Of a stretch of DNA of 64,000 nucleotides, positions 1 to 12,680 are shown one piece after another. The DNA is from Symsagittifera roscoffensis (Eukaryota; Xenacoelomorpha; Acoela; Convolutidae). The stretch is from assembly GCF_963678635.1 (NCBI RefSeq), contig NC_087069.1, positions 5,005,472 through 5,069,471 of the forward strand. The letters run 5' to 3'. The notes beneath the pieces were generated by a model. That model was not told where the DNA came from and made no database searches. It saw nothing but the letters and a program-made list of their open reading frames with translations. The translations under genes were made by a program, and so were the position numbers. How positions within the stretch are numbered: position 1 is the stretch's first letter; the number at the start of each line of letters is the position of its first letter.

Positions 1-3000
1 CGTTTTCCTTTATTTTATATTTAGAACTGATAATTGCGAGGTGTATAATTCGTTAGTCTATAAAATGCAGACTCTTTAGCCAATTTTAAAAAATTTTCAG
101 TTTATTTATGAGTTCAGCTTCATGAAAATTTATACATGATTTTTTCTTTATCATTGCTTAACCCTGTAGTTTTTTTGCAAATGTGTTTTTTTCATGCTTT
201 CAACAAATGTTCCACATTCCACGCAGCAAGTGAAATACGTTGACGGTAATTTTTGTACGGCGTCTGCACCAAGTCTCCAAGCTACAGATCTGGTTATTGA
301 GCTCACGTTTGTTTGTCATTGGATTCCCCATGAAAAGTTAATATTCAAGGTGGTTGTTCATGGTCTAGATTTCTTTCCTAACTTTCTAACAAGCTTATAG
401 AGCTCTTTGTCATTGATTGAATTATTATTTTTGTGATATCATGTTAGGAAAAGATTTCTTTATGGTCGAAAAACGCATGCAATTTTTTTTTGCATTGGTT
501 GTAAACCTTGTCATGTTTGAAGTCAGCTGTTTTTTTTTCAGTTTTAATATTTTTTTTGGAATTTTCATGTTAACTGAGTTCTTTCATGTTGATCAGGAGT
601 TTTCCCACATTTTGCAAAGTTTCTGCAAAAACAAACGAATATAATTCTGAAAAAAATGGATTACAATCGTTTATAATGATTTTTTTTTCAAAAATGAACG
701 ATTATCTTGGCAAAAATAATCGATTTCAGTGCCAAAATTAATGGACTTTATTCGATTACAGTAGATATTAAGGGATTTTGTTTTCAAAAATAATCGATCA
801 TTATGTCAATATTATCAATTTCGTGGTCTGAATTTTCTCATCTTAAATGGGTTATTATGGACTATTTTTGTCTCGGGCATCTGTTATAACCAATTAAAAT
901 CCGTGTGGACGCTCGGTGCGGGTAATCTATTTATGTTTGTGCATGGAAGGATATCTATTTCCTGAACTCGATTTGATCGATATGATTGGTGTTCTACGTA
1001 ATGTATGCGTTCCTTCTGTTGTATTGGTTATCGTAGTTTTTTATATCTTTTTATCATGTCTAATTTTTTGTATTTAATGCGAGTAATTGTATCATTCCTG
1101 CTTTTATAGTTTTTTGGCCCTAAAAGAGCTTTCTTAGAGTTTTTCTGTATTTGATTTTTAAATTTTTTAGGGGTTTTTGCATGTCTCTAGAATAAGTGCG
1201 ACTCTTATAGTATAGTTTATTTGTCTATTATGCTTAGCGTTTTCAATTATTTCTGCTTCTTCAATTGTTTCGATAATTGTTTGATTAACAAAAGTCGTCG
1301 AGCGTTAAGGATCTGTTGCTATAGTTGTTTGGACTAGTATGTGTTATTGATTGACTTTTCTTATGGTTTTGGTTATCCATAGAGAATCCCGTTGACTGTG
1401 ATTTTTAGTCAGTATCTAGGAGATTGCTAGCTGTCATATTATCTTTGCTGGGGAGTAGGATATTCTGAAGAAAATTTGCCTTCGATTTGATAATTGGGTA
1501 GGCTGAGAAGGGGGTACGCGTCTCTTTTTGAATTGTAAATTGTTTTGGTTCATCATTTTGAGCTACGCATTTTGATGAGCTTAAGTTTTAATTTAGGAAA
1601 CGTTATTTTTTGTTACAGTTTGTAATTCCCGTTTTTTTGTTTTGCTCAAGTTTCCTAGTTGGTTTGGAATATTCTAGTTTTATATTTAGTTTCCTAAAAA
1701 TTATGATGGGTTTCCTAAAAGGTTGATGTTTTTCAATTTTTGGTTTTGAAATGTTTCTTTACTCATCTGTTGCGTTTATGTCGACATTAGAAGTTCAAAA
1801 TCACGCGTGTTCAATCCGTTCTGGTGTTTCAATTCCTACTGGTTACTGTCAATTTATTTCCTAGGAGTAAACGTCTTATTTCGTTTCTTAAGAAATTTTG
1901 ATGTTGGCTTTTTTTCTGAGTCTAACAAATCTGAAAATTTTGTGTGAATCTTTTCCAGTCACTTTTCATTGCTGCTGGAAGAAATAAATGCTAATTTTGG
2001 GCTAAACCATCTAGGTTGGACACTTAATTTTTTAGATGTTTTTTAACTTGTCTTCTATTGGTCATTCAGGGTCTGTTTGAGAAGAAAATGTGTCTTCTAT
2101 CAATTTGTCTCCTATTGTGCATTCAGGGTCTGTTTGAGAAAAAAGTTTTCTGCGCCCAATTGATATCATTATTTCTTACCGTTTTTGTTGATCAAGGCTA
2201 TTTCTATCGGACTTTCAGCGGCTGGTGGATGAGTATGATTTTTTTTGATGTCTACTAGTTTAATTTTGTTTGAGATGCTATGTTAAATATATCTTTTTCT
2301 TTTGTTGATGTGGTTCAATTGGTTGAAGTTTTTAATTATTTTAGAAAAAATTGAAATATCTCAATTGGGCAACCTGGATTTTTTTCCTGTACAGAAACCT
2401 TGTAGTTCTTTTCCGTTGCTATCTCATCCTTGGTGCTTTGTGTTTCTTCTCGGAAATTTGGTTGATATTTCTGAAGTGTTTTGATTTTTTTGGTATCTCA
2501 GTATCTATTATTTAGATAACAGTTTTTAGTTCGGTTGGGTTTTAGTTGGTCGAATACTCTTGTTTTAATAAACTAATTATTTGCTTGTTTTTTTTTCTCA
2601 GCGGTATATTTACATTTGCAACGACTATTTTGTTTCGTAATATGGGGTTATAACTTTGTTTTGAATAAATTGAGTATATTTCCTGGTTTCGATTCTGTCG
2701 GTTGGAATTAAAAGGGTTGGTTTAAATTAATAATCGAAGATCAATTCTAGTTGTTTCTAATTAATTAGGATTTTTTGTTTGAAGTTTGGAGTTTAATTTG
2801 ATACCAAAGTGTCTTTAGACATCGTTCTTAGGAATATATATACCCGTTATCTTTATTGAACCCACAACCTCAGATTTGGAAGCGTAGCTTTTCAGAAAAA
2901 TTTAAAAAGATTAGTCAAAAAACGGTTAAAAAAATTTGACTATTCCCATGGCCATAATTCAATGTGTAAAAAATTTGAGCATGGCCGCTGATGGAGGGGT

Positions 3001-4318
3001 GTTTTTCAGTTCCCCGTAAAATAATACCAAAAGGAGGACCTGTTGGTTGGCGAGGGGGTCGAATCCCTGAAAGAAGGAGGCGTACCTCCTAAATCCGCTC
3101 CTGTAAGTATTCCAAATTCCACATGAGACGATCTTAGATTATAAAATCAACCTTGAACCTAAAATTGACCAAAACTATTACTAATATATGATTGATCAGT
3201 TTTATTAGTAAATATAACAGTCTTCTTATGTTTGCAAAGCGGTCTGCATATTTCCTGTCCAATTTATTTGGACTGTTTTCTATTTGGTTGAATTCATCCT
3301 CGAGTCATTTCAAACCTGCGATTGCAATAACTTAGTCGCAAAATCAGAAACTGAAAAGAAATTATTTTCAAAGTAAGTATAGAATGTCTCCTTAAGATTC
3401 TCGCAAGCGATATTTGTTTTTAAAAAGATTAACTTAATTGATCAAATCTGTGTTGACTTTTTTTTTTGTTCGCCCCAATGAGTATTCGTCTCTTGGTTAT
3501 TTTCACCTTTTCTTGGTTTTTTGAGTTTTCGAAATGAAAAACAAAAAATGCTATTTTTGAATCTAATTATGGTCATTTTGGAATTGAAGAGCAGCTTTTA
3601 ATTTTTAATGAATTGAATTACCCTTCCTTATATCCGTATTAAGTATCATAATTAAGTCCTTCCGCGACGACTCTTTAATCCAAAGACAAGTCGGATCAAG
3701 TTAGCTTTCTTCCAACTGCAAACTGCTCTGAAGGGTAGGGGGTGGTATGTTAATGGGGAGGGGGCTGCTATGAGGGGGGCGGGGGGGGGGTTGGTTGGAT
3801 TGGTATGTTAATTTGGTCCGATAAGTCAACTATTCTCTCAAAAAAGAGGTGCTTTGAGAACTATCCTTTTTTTAAAACCTACGTATTTCATATATGTTTT
3901 GCGGTAAAACAAATTGTTTTAATTATTTGTATGAAATTATATTATTTGGGCAATAAATTGATTGCACTTATTGGCTATGAAGCCTTCTAAATGTTGCTCT
4001 AATTGGCTATGAAGGCAATCTAGTGCTGATGCTATAAGACAATGCTACATTGGAGGGTACAAAGGCAACATGGGCGGGGGATATCGTGTTGGGGGCGGGT
4101 GCTTAGAGTATTTAGTTTTCGTAAGTTGAGTAGAAAGGGTATGTCGGGAATATCCCAATTTTGTATCATTATTGTTATTATCACCTGATATTCTGCATTT
4201 ACGGTGAAAAACAATCGTAAAATAAGATTTTTCAACCTTTTTCCCTAATTCAAAAGTTGCACAAAAGTCGATTTGTTGTGTAAATGAGCATCATCTATTT
4301 CTTCGTCCAACTTGTAGG
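1..4318. other. Gene-free, T-rich region
   Basis: No exon with recognisable protein similarity is seen on either strand. The first 2.7 kb has far more T than A on the plus strand, as would be expected of an old element whose sense strand is minus, but no domain can be read there. A 57-bp direct repeat starts at about 2063 and 2120 (shared CATTCAGGGTCTGTTTGAG). G-rich stretches lie at 3735-3795. A sequence ending CCTAAATCCGCTCCTG near 3093 resembles the terminal repeat of the short elements at 21.5 and 30.7 kb. Confidence 0.5.
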
Positions 4319-7300
4319 ATGGTGATGATTCTGGTGAGTACAAACCTGCCGGCGGAGAAGTTCTCGGAGGGGTCTGGGAAGGCCAAGGAGATAGTAGCCT
4401 CCGTCTCCAAACACTTTGACATCAAACCAGAGGTTAATTTGAAATTTTCTTAAAGTCTCAGAGTGGTTATTGAGATCAGTAGCGGATTAAGAGAGAGGGG
4501 GGGGAGGAGGAATGGGACACCTTGACGGCTAAATGGTTCCCCCATTTAGTACTATCGGAGGGCATCTTTTTATGCTGATCGGTCCATGTTTTTTTTTCAA
4601 AATTGCGTTTGGCGCTAACTTATACCAACTTTAAGGGCGAAACTTACGCCAGAAAAATCCAATTTTTTTTTCTCCAAAAAATGCCTTAAGACGTCTCTTT
4701 TGCTTAAAATTTCGAAAACTTGGTAAATAATTAAGTATTTATCGTCATTTGAGAGAGCCTGGAAAATCATTTTGGTCGATTTTTAGAATAAATCGACCAA
4801 AAATTTGATCGACAACAAATTCGCCCCTAATTGAATCCAAAATTTTTTTTTGAATTCAAATTAATTTTCCAAACTCAACAACAATTTTTTTCGAAAGATT
4901 TTGACGTTATTGCTGATGAAGCAGGGTCGCAATTAAAAATCAGGGTAGCAAATTCTTCAGCAGGGTAATAATTTTTCAGTAACCTTTTTTTGATACCAAA
5001 AATGTTGTCAGTAGAGTTTTCTCAACCAATGAAATGCATTGTTATTTTCGATCTGAAAACAAAAAGACCACAAAGCAAGTTTTTAATTCATAAAGATCAA
5101 TTCAACTTATTTGCGGGCATTTTTGCGGCGCGTCATAACTACCTAATTATTTCAAATTATCATTATATAACAATTTTTATACATTTTGTTGAAAAATGTT
5201 TGTTAAAGTTACTGAGGATCAAAAACCATATGATTTTTTCCAATTCAGTACGTTTTTGGCGCATTTCGAACTGTGCTTTTTGTGAATTGTCAATGGATTT
5301 CGCATTAGGCCGAAAACAAAACAAGACTGCTTTTAAATCAGGGTAAAGCCGGAAATGTTTCGACTGCACTTAGGGCCAATTGAAAAGTTTTTTTTTCAAT
5401 GTTTTTTTTCTAAAGTTTTATCCCACTACATGCTATGTAAATTACCAAGGTTTTTTTAGCGTCTCGTATTGTAATAATAGGATTAAATTGCTGGCCTCAG
5501 TTCAATTTGGAACGCATTAATTCCATTTTTTTGCGTTTTATAAGTACGCAAGGTATCGCTTTTGAAGTATCCTAAATTGGCCAAACTAGCTATTTTCAAA
5601 TATAGGTAACTCTACAAAAAATGATCACAAGTGAAATATCTTCATAAGTGTGAGCTAAGGTTAACAAAATCTCTCAGATTTTATTTAAAAAATTCCGTCA
5701 AAAACGCTCAGTTAACAGGTCGAAAATTGACTTAACAAAAAAAACCACACCAAGCATAAATATTCCTTGCTTTTTTCGAATACCGGAACCATAATCGCGG
5801 AATCTGCAACAATGGTTTTTTTCTTTGATCTTCTTTGCTGTTTTGGATATCACGGACAAGTAGCTAAATGAATATATTGTATTGCTCAAATCCGCTCCTA
5901 AACAGGCAACTTTGCGGAATCCGCATCAAAATTTGAAGAATCCGCAACAAAATAATACTTGTGTTTAGTAATTTTAAGTTGTCGTTGAATCAGCAACTGT
6001 GAGTGAAATCCGCAAAATGCAAGCGAAACTCGCAAATTGTAAGCGGATTCCGGAAATTGTAAGCGGAATGCTCTAACGGTTGCGGAATCCGGAACAACTG
6101 TTTATGGTCGCTCGTTCAGGAAATCGCAGTAAAACTGTTAGGCCGAGAAATTTTACGTTGCAGATATTTATACGCAAAATCCACGGAAGGTTTGTAAGTG
6201 AAATCTCTTACATTTTGAAACAAGTTGAAAGACTTCTCTCTGGAATCCAGGAACATACAGACAAAAATTAAAGTGCTTAACCTTTGCACAGTTTGACCTC
6301 GTAGTGCGTTGTGAAGAGAAATAAAAATGAGCGCGTGGAAATTTAATTAATTAGACATAATCGGCGAAAGTTGTCTCCAAAAAATCGACGAACAAAACAA
6401 CGAAAAAAAACTACTGCTCGTGAAAAGAAAAATTTATTCGTTAAAAACATGGTCCGTTGAGTTACAGCACATAGTGCTGGGGTTCCACCCAGACGGAAAG
6501 TACTGGTTCCGAGACAGTGATGCCCCCATCTTCAATGTCCAAGTGGTGGCCCCCGCGGCCATGATGGAGGCGGACAAGATGGAGAAGGCCATACAGCTCA
6601 TGACCAAGGCCGTCCAAGAGAACTTCCCCGATGTCAGCGAGGACAGGTGAGAGATGATGTATTAGATGGGGGGGGGGGGGGGAGTTGAGGGTTGATTAAA
6701 AGGTTGATTTAGAAAGGTATAATATATTTTTTGGAAATATATCTGTGTACTGCTACGAGTTTTTTTGTGATGCGTGTGGTTGTCGTGGATGCCGGAGCGA
6801 GGGGGGGGGGGGGGGGGGAGCTGTTCGTTACCATTGGAGGGAGAGGGGGGGGGGGGGTACTTTGGGAGAGGGTTGACGGGCTCACGGCTCACCCAACCGT
6901 TTTTGCTAGCCTCCATTTCCGGAAGCGTCCTGTATTGCAATGAAACGCCTGACTGATTAGTAAAATCTTTTGATTTGGGGCAGGCAGGATACGTTTTTCA
7001 ACCTGGACTCATCAACATCATGATGGCAAAAGTAGCTAAAGACTAACACGCCGTCTCAGCTTAGCTCAATACCTTGTTCGCTCAAAAAAGCCCTCACTTA
7101 CCTCGGTTGTGGATAAAAGTTTCCAGCACCTTTGCCTTAAACATAGTAGAACTCTGCACTTTATTGGTTCTGTTTATATCTTCGCTTTAAATACACAAAA
7201 ATTATTATGATTAGTTTTTAAAAAATATGTTTAGAGTTCTCATCTTCTTCCGTGCCCACGATCCTTCTCAAGCTGGAATCAGTGGCCAGACGATGCTCAA

Positions 7301-7319
7301 GTACTACCAAGGCCTCTAA
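4319..7319 (+). CDS. MIF/D-dopachrome tautomerase family protein (3 exons), catalytic Pro replaced by Val
   Basis: Exons 4319-4432, 6468-6646 and 7235-7319 join in frame (phases 0 and 2, GT-AG) into a 125-aa protein; vertebrate MIF and DDT are about 115-118 aa. The N-terminus, MVMILVSTNLP, aligns without gaps to the MIF/DDT start (TN-V/L-P). IKPEHIVLGF matches the KPP-Y-I-V strand including the active-site lysine. FPDVSEDR then VLIFF matches the segment around the second intron. Both introns fall where human MIF has them and in the same phases, which is strong support for orthology at family level. MIF enzymes use the N-terminal proline exposed after Met removal as the catalytic base; here codon 2 is GTG (Val), so tautomerase activity is probably lost and a cytokine-like or structural role is more likely. 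The CXXC motif of MIF is absent. The exons are much more GC-rich than the surroundings. TTGTAG, a possible cis or spliced-leader acceptor, ends one base before the ATG. Confidence 0.85.
5320..5789 (-). mobile_element. R element, diverged copy in the MIF-family intron
   Basis: Begins AACAAGACTGC and ends near CCGGAACC, with the internal landmarks of the family in order: ATGATCACA, a GTCGAAA stretch, and AGCATAAATATTCC. Both terminal hairpins are decayed, so this is an old copy. Confidence 0.65.
5880..6310. repeat. GCGGATTCCG-rich dispersed repeat
   Basis: Many short variants of GGAATCCGCAA and AATTGTAAGCGGATTCCG occur between 5880 and 6110. The following part (about 6235-6310, GAATCCAGGAACA ... 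CACAGTTTGACCTCGTA) recurs at 54222-54290, where GAGCGGATTCCGCAA also recurs at 54125. Related motifs are at 47360-47400 and 47625-47650. A dispersed repeat of unknown class. Confidence 0.55.
6647..7234 (+). other. Intron 2 of the MIF-family gene, with three long G runs
   Basis: A 588-bp GT-AG intron. On the coding strand it has uninterrupted G runs at about 6668-6682, 6801-6818 and 6845-6857. Open frames predicted through here are low-complexity glycine or proline artefacts. Confidence 0.75.
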
Positions 7320-7376
7320 GGAACAGACACAACATGGATCCCATTGAAAATCAAACAAACGATGCAAGTGAAATCA

Positions 7377-7391
7377 AATAAAGTGAATAAA
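7377..7391 (+). terminator. Polyadenylation signals of the MIF-family gene
   Basis: AATAAA at 7377-7382, followed by a second AATAAA at 7386-7391, 58-72 bases after the stop codon. Canonical position and sequence. Confidence 0.6.
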
Positions 7392-8318
7392 CGTCTTACC
7401 AATTCCTGTCTATCTTGATTTATTATGGAGTTTATTTGAATTTGACCTCCTTGTTCACGGAAAAATGTCCGGACCAGTGGAGGGTGCCTTAGGAAAAAAG
7501 TGTAGACTTAGATGATTGCTTCTCCAGGTCCATTTACCTATCAAACTCACCGGCATCGCAAAGTGGTTCCTTGAGGTAGTGAGTTCACTTCTATCCACAA
7601 TACCGAAAGGGTAACTACGTTGGATGCCCCTTTTCAATCTGCTCCAATGGCTGTGATAGTAACTAAATTAGGATAAATATAAACTCAGTTACAGCGGGCT
7701 CCAAAGTGTCTAGAACATAATCAAGTACTGTAATGAAACAAAAAGGTCCGCGATTTATCCCACAACTGCTGAATAGCAATTCGACTTTCTGGCAGGTTCT
7801 TACTTGAGAACTTAAGTCTGTTTAAATTCGTTTTATTGACAAACTCATTACCCTCAATAACCTAAGTATCTTCACTACTAATTCAAACTGAGAAGATCAA
7901 TTGGCTTTGCATTTCCTCAATGGTGTCACACTTGCAGACCGAATATTTGCTCTAGCTTGCTCAATTGTTCTGATTAAATTTTTAGAAACTAACTTTTATT
8001 GGCTTTGCAAAACTTTTTCTCTGAGTAACTGTCAGAACAAACAGTTCTCTCGCTGAGCGTTATCGTTCTGCCGATTGTTATGCCTTCATTATATCTTTCT
8101 ATTTGAATTGTATTTATAGATTTAATTTGAGTTTGTTTTGCCCCTACAAGCCCGGACTTTATTTTGGTGCCCTTTGACGCTAGTTAAAGAAGTCAAATTC
8201 GTTAAACGTATATCTAACTGAGTCAAGTAAATGTCATATCAATTTTACCTCAAAATCAAATCATGCTAGATCAAGAAACTACCCAAGGAACTAAATTAAA
8301 TATTTCGTTAGAAATCCG
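7392..8318. other. Intergenic, nothing recognised
   Basis: AT-rich sequence without a supported exon or repeat. A 60-codon minus-strand frame at 7455-7637 has no recognisable features. Confidence 0.4.
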
Positions 8319-8785
8319 GTCCATCAAGGCTAGGGTGAGGTTTTTATCACTCGTTGCGACTTTGTTAAGACTCTGAATTCCCCATATATACTCTAACTCA
8401 ACACGACCTTCGTGCTATCCGGGAAGGAAATTTTTTCTACAGGGGTCCAATAGTTCTTGTTAGATATCATGTCTACACAGATATTGAAATCACAAAAATT
8501 CAGATATAAGTACCTCAGATTGGGTGAACCAAAAACCATATTAACGTCCGTTCATTGTTCCATTGAGCAAAATTGAAATTGCGAGAGGGTTAAAAAACAC
8601 TTCATAATTTTTTTCGGCAACATTTTTTGTAAACTCAGACACAAAATACGTTTAATTTTTATGGATTTTCATTTAGAAAACAATGGTTACATATGATTTA
8701 TTTAGTTATGCTATAGCTTTTCCTTTTCGCTTCTTCTTACAACACGCATAAAGAAAGACACAATTTGAAATCAAAAACCTATTTG
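8319..8785. repeat. ~470-bp direct repeat, left copy
   Basis: From ATCCGGTCCAT to AAAACCTATTTGTT this matches 14276-14746 almost base for base, in the same orientation, with a few percent differences. The two copies flank a minus-strand retroelement gag remnant, so they may be its LTRs. The shared block does not start with TG or end with CA, so LTR identity is unproven. Confidence 0.7.
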
Positions 8786-8925
8786 TTCCGACTGCCTTTT
8801 AAGGTTTATGGAGCAGTAATAACATTGAAAAATTAAATGTAATGAAAAAAATGAAATTTTTTTTCTAAAATTTGAATTTTTTATGAAATTCATCCCCCCA
8901 CACGCCATATAAAGTACAAAAATAG
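8786..8925 (-). mobile_element. R element, fragment
   Basis: Carries the family's TGTTCCGACTGCC, TATGGAGCAGTAATAAC and CACACGCCATATAAAGTAC landmarks, but lacks the outer hairpin end and everything beyond the GCCATATAAAG block. Confidence 0.7.
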
Positions 8926-8932
8926 ATATTAA

Positions 8933-10318
8933 TTAAATGCTTTTATTTTATTGTTAGTTTCGGCTCAGCGTAATCATTATCGCGTGTACAATTAGTTTTA
9001 ACCCGTTTTTTCTTCGGCAATCGAAACCAAACTGTCTATGATAGCTAAACAGCGGTTATACCTAAATCGAATTATAACTAGAATCAATTCAGTTATTGTT
9101 CCGACTTTCGATACGAAAGTAACGGAATATTTGTGCTCGTGCTGGGTTTTTTTTTTCTTCAGACAAATTTCGACTTTTTAACTAGCCATTTTTTACAAAA
9201 TTTTTTTTATATCATTTAAAAGGTATTATTGTCTTGAGCTCAAATTTGAAAAGATATTTCACCTGTGATCATTTTTTGTAAAGTTACGGGGGTTTAAAGA
9301 TTGCCATTTTGGCCAACTAAGGGACAATTAACGCACGATATATTTTTAGCTATTAACGCGTAAGCGAGATTTAATCCGTCGTATAAAAATCGTTGCAAGT
9401 TGGTTGAAAGAAGCTTATTTGCCATAATTTATTTGTGAAAGGTGCAAAATCTATCTTTTTGTGCTTTATATGGCGTGTGGGGGGATGATTTTAAAAAAAA
9501 AATTCAAACCTTAGAAAAAAATTTTTTGATTTTTTTTCTTTAATTTATTTTTTTAATATTATTACTGCTCCATAAACCTTAGAGGGCAGTCGGAACATTC
9601 AGGGCTTCGCCCTCCTGATACGAGCAGTCTTGTTGTTCGTAAGATAGTTTTTTTTTCTTGATTAAAACTTGACACGTGAACTGCTTTGACAGGTTAACAC
9701 GAAATAAACTATACACATTGAATAAAAGCTGATCTGGATTGAAACTGATTCGAAGCAAAACTTTTCGAAAATGATTTTTTTCTTGCCGTTCAAATTCCTT
9801 CAATTTTCCATATCGGTACTTGAAAACTTTTTGCAAATGTCTATACTTGGTTTTAGAAGCAAAAGGTTGTTCTGATTGCGTGTTGAAAGGAAAAATGTAA
9901 CATTAAACTATTTCTTAAACAGTTTGGGCGTATAGGCATTTTTTGAACAATGTAGCTTTCCTAAACAATAATGACCGCGACATCATGAAAAAATTTTATT
10001 GTTGAAAATATCGTTTGAAATTATAAACATCGAGGTATCGAGCTGAAATTTCATTTCATTTGTGTATGACATATCAAAAAAATTGCTTGCAGCGTACAGT
10101 TTTTAAATTGATATATAAAGTCTTCCTACTTCGTACTAGTTTGAAAGACAGGATAGTCAATGCTTTCACCGAACACAAAAAGTTGTTCAGGAAACCACCC
10201 CTTCCAAAAATCAAAATGAGCCCTTAAAAATTCCACAAGTTTTTTTTAAAGAAAGGCCTGTATTATAGCGAAAACGTTTAGTAACAAAGTGGTTGCCTGA
10301 TTTGTTCAGACGGAGGAT
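8933..10318. repeat. Segmental duplication, copy A (matches 17275-19145)
   Basis: From TTAAATGCTTTTATTTTATTG to GTTCAGACGGAGGAT this parallels 17275-19145 in the same orientation. It includes a plus-strand R element at the same internal place, so the R insertion predates the duplication. Copy A is about 485 bp shorter: it lacks two blocks found only in copy B (about 18075-18265 and 18407-18692). Confidence 0.8.
9098..9632 (+). mobile_element. R element, near full length
   Basis: Starts GTTCCGACT and ends CAGTCTTG between T residues. The 5' hairpin ACTTTCG-ATA-CGAAAGT is intact. The subterminal inverted copy AGTCGGAAC is at about 9588-9596. The 3' hairpin is interrupted by a CTC insertion. 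No coding capacity. Confidence 0.8.
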
Positions 10319-12680
10319 TTTGGTGATTTTGGTGAAGTGGTGTATTAATTGGTTCAGGTCCTATAATTAAAATTAATTTTGCTGTGACTGCATTTAAGTA
10401 ATCTTCTACAGAATATTCAGGGTCTGTGCCTCTAAATACCATCAATGGTTTATTTGATGTTATTGACGATCCACCCATTAGGTATGGATTCATTGTCATT
10501 TGTAGTGATTCTGAAGTTGATTTTTTGTTATTTCATGTTGTTGTAAGTTATATGGTAGTGGTATTTCATTTTACGTTTGTGTTGGTTGTTAGGAATGCAT
10601 ATTGACCGGGTTTTGTGATTGTGCTGATTGGTAGGATTGTGTACTAGGTTGATTTTGTATGTGCAATGGTTAATAACTTTGTGTATTAGCTAAATTTTGT
10701 GGGTAATATTTTATGTTTTGGGATGCCTGATTTTGTCGAGGTTTTTGTGCACAATATTCTTGTGTGTATGGTGCAAAAACATCTGGTTGGTAATAATCGT
10801 CATCATCTGATGATAAATAATTTGATGTATAATATGGTGTTTGTTGTTTATTCCTATTTTATTGGAAAAATGGGTAATTTTCACTCTGATCCTGTGAGGG
10901 ATGTGAATAGTCATGGAAATTTACTTAATTTGTTGATGTAATTGGAAAATTCGATTTATGTGAAAACAAATGATGTTGCCTATTTATTCGGGGAGGATGA
11001 GTTGTTTGTGATGGATTTCCATAAATATAATTGTGTTCTGCGTAATTATTTTTTGTGAATGTTTTTCGTGTTTTTAATGGTTTCGTCATTGGTCTATATG
11101 TCTGATAATCCATATGTGAATATTTTGGAGCAACCGAGGGTTTAACCGTAGATTGCAATGTTACTTGTGGTAATGTTGGTTTTTTTGGTTTTGGCGTTGT
11201 AAGGTTTGGATGTATTGGTGAAATACTTTGTTGTGTAGTTGTTACTATTGATTCAACTTTTACTTCATTTATAAAATGTGATGGTGTTTGAATATCCTGT
11301 TTTAAAAGATTTCTAGTTCCATTCAGATTTTCCTGTTGTACAAGAGTTGAATTTAAACTATTATTTTGTCTTCTATCGGGTAGAAATGAATTATAGTTTA
11401 AAGGTGTTGCATCTATTGTAAGTGGAAATACTTTTACATAGTCCTTATGAATAGATATTGTACTGATTGCTTGACTTGAGATGTCTATTGGGATGTTCAG
11501 GAATAGTGGATGAGACCAATCAGGGTCCCAAATATAATCTGATTGTTCTGCAATGACAGTGCCATCATTGGTACTTTGAGGTCTAAATTTTTTTCTTGCT
11601 TGTGCAATTAAATCAATATTACGTGTGAAATAGTCAATTATAATAAACCATGCTAAAAATTTTTTTAAATCGTGTTTAACATTTTCTGAAATTTTATTGC
11701 CTCAAAAGATTTTCACGGATTGTGTTTAAAAATTCTGAGAATGCGGCAGTTTCATTTCTTACATTCGTGTGTCTTGATGTTTGAACTGATGACGTACTTT
11801 GGGTTTCTGTCTTTACTAGTATGGATAAATAACTATATAATATTGCAAAAACATCGTTAGTAAATATTGAATTTGCGTCTGTGAATTTTGGTGTTGTATA
11901 TTTTTAATGTATTCTGCGAATACTTTTGAAAATTCTATGTCGACGTCGTCTGTTTAAATAACATATTTACCATGAAATTTATTTTCTGTACTGAGTTCTA
12001 TGGTGTAAATTCCATATTGTTGTGTTAAGTTACATATTCTTTTTAAATAATGATCGACAATTTGTCTTTTGATTTTTATTTCTGGGAATTCTGCTTTGCG
12101 TGGGCTAATTCCTTGTTCGAATAAATTTGCAATTAGATTATTGCAAAATTGTACTTGTCCTCTATCGTCAGTGAGTGAAATGATGAGAAATGTAAAAACA
12201 GAGTTTTATGACTGTTTTTCTTTTTTCGTTTTATGACTGTCATTTTTCGTTTTATGACTGTTAGTGCGTAATGTTCAATGTGTCTATTTGGTTGATTCCA
12301 ATTGTATAAACGTACTGGTTTATTTTTATATATCTTTTTTATTCTTCTTTTTTCTTGTTTTGATGAATGTGATGTGGCTTCTGAGTCGGAAAAATATAAT
12401 TGATCATGGACTGGGTAGTTTTTTTTACTGTTTCTTTTAGTTTGTAAAGTGCATCTAAATAACTGACTTCTGATTCGGAAACTGCGTTTCTTCGCTTTGA
12501 AAATCTTTTCCGTGTAATTTGTATTTGTTTACTTATATATTTTTTTATTTGTCGTTTTGTTCGAATATATCCAATTGTTTGTTTGTGCGGAGTGATTACG
12601 AGATCGTGTGTTTCGTTGTTTAATTCACAATTGTGTAGTACGATTGTTTGTTTATTTCCTAAATTGTTCAGTGACATAAG
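10278..12680 (-). pseudogene. Decayed Ty3/gypsy-type gag region
   Basis: Reading the minus strand from 12677 to 10278, several long frames separated by stops and shifts form a polar, Lys/Gln/Asn-rich polyprotein. Its last part (10499-10319) contains a capsid-like segment, FRGTDPEYSVEDYLNAV ... GPEPINTPLHQN, of the type found in Ty3/gypsy Gag. The first frame (12677-12339, 112 aa) is basic. The capsid segment stops abruptly at 10318, exactly where duplication copy A begins, and no pol sequence follows. This is the 5' half of a dead element cut by a rearrangement. The T-rich plus strand reflects the usual A-rich sense strand of such elements. Confidence 0.6.

Larger units (their letters stand above)
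4433..6467 (+). other. Intron 1 of the MIF-family gene
   Basis: A 2,035-bp GT-AG intron. It contains a G-rich patch near 4490-4510, a diverged minus-strand R element (5320-5789) and a cluster of GCGGATTCCG-type repeats (5880-6300). Confidence 0.75.

Noticed and set aside
6662-6956. Overlapping glycine- and proline-rich frames on both strands
   Set aside because: They translate G/C homopolymer runs inside the MIF-family intron.
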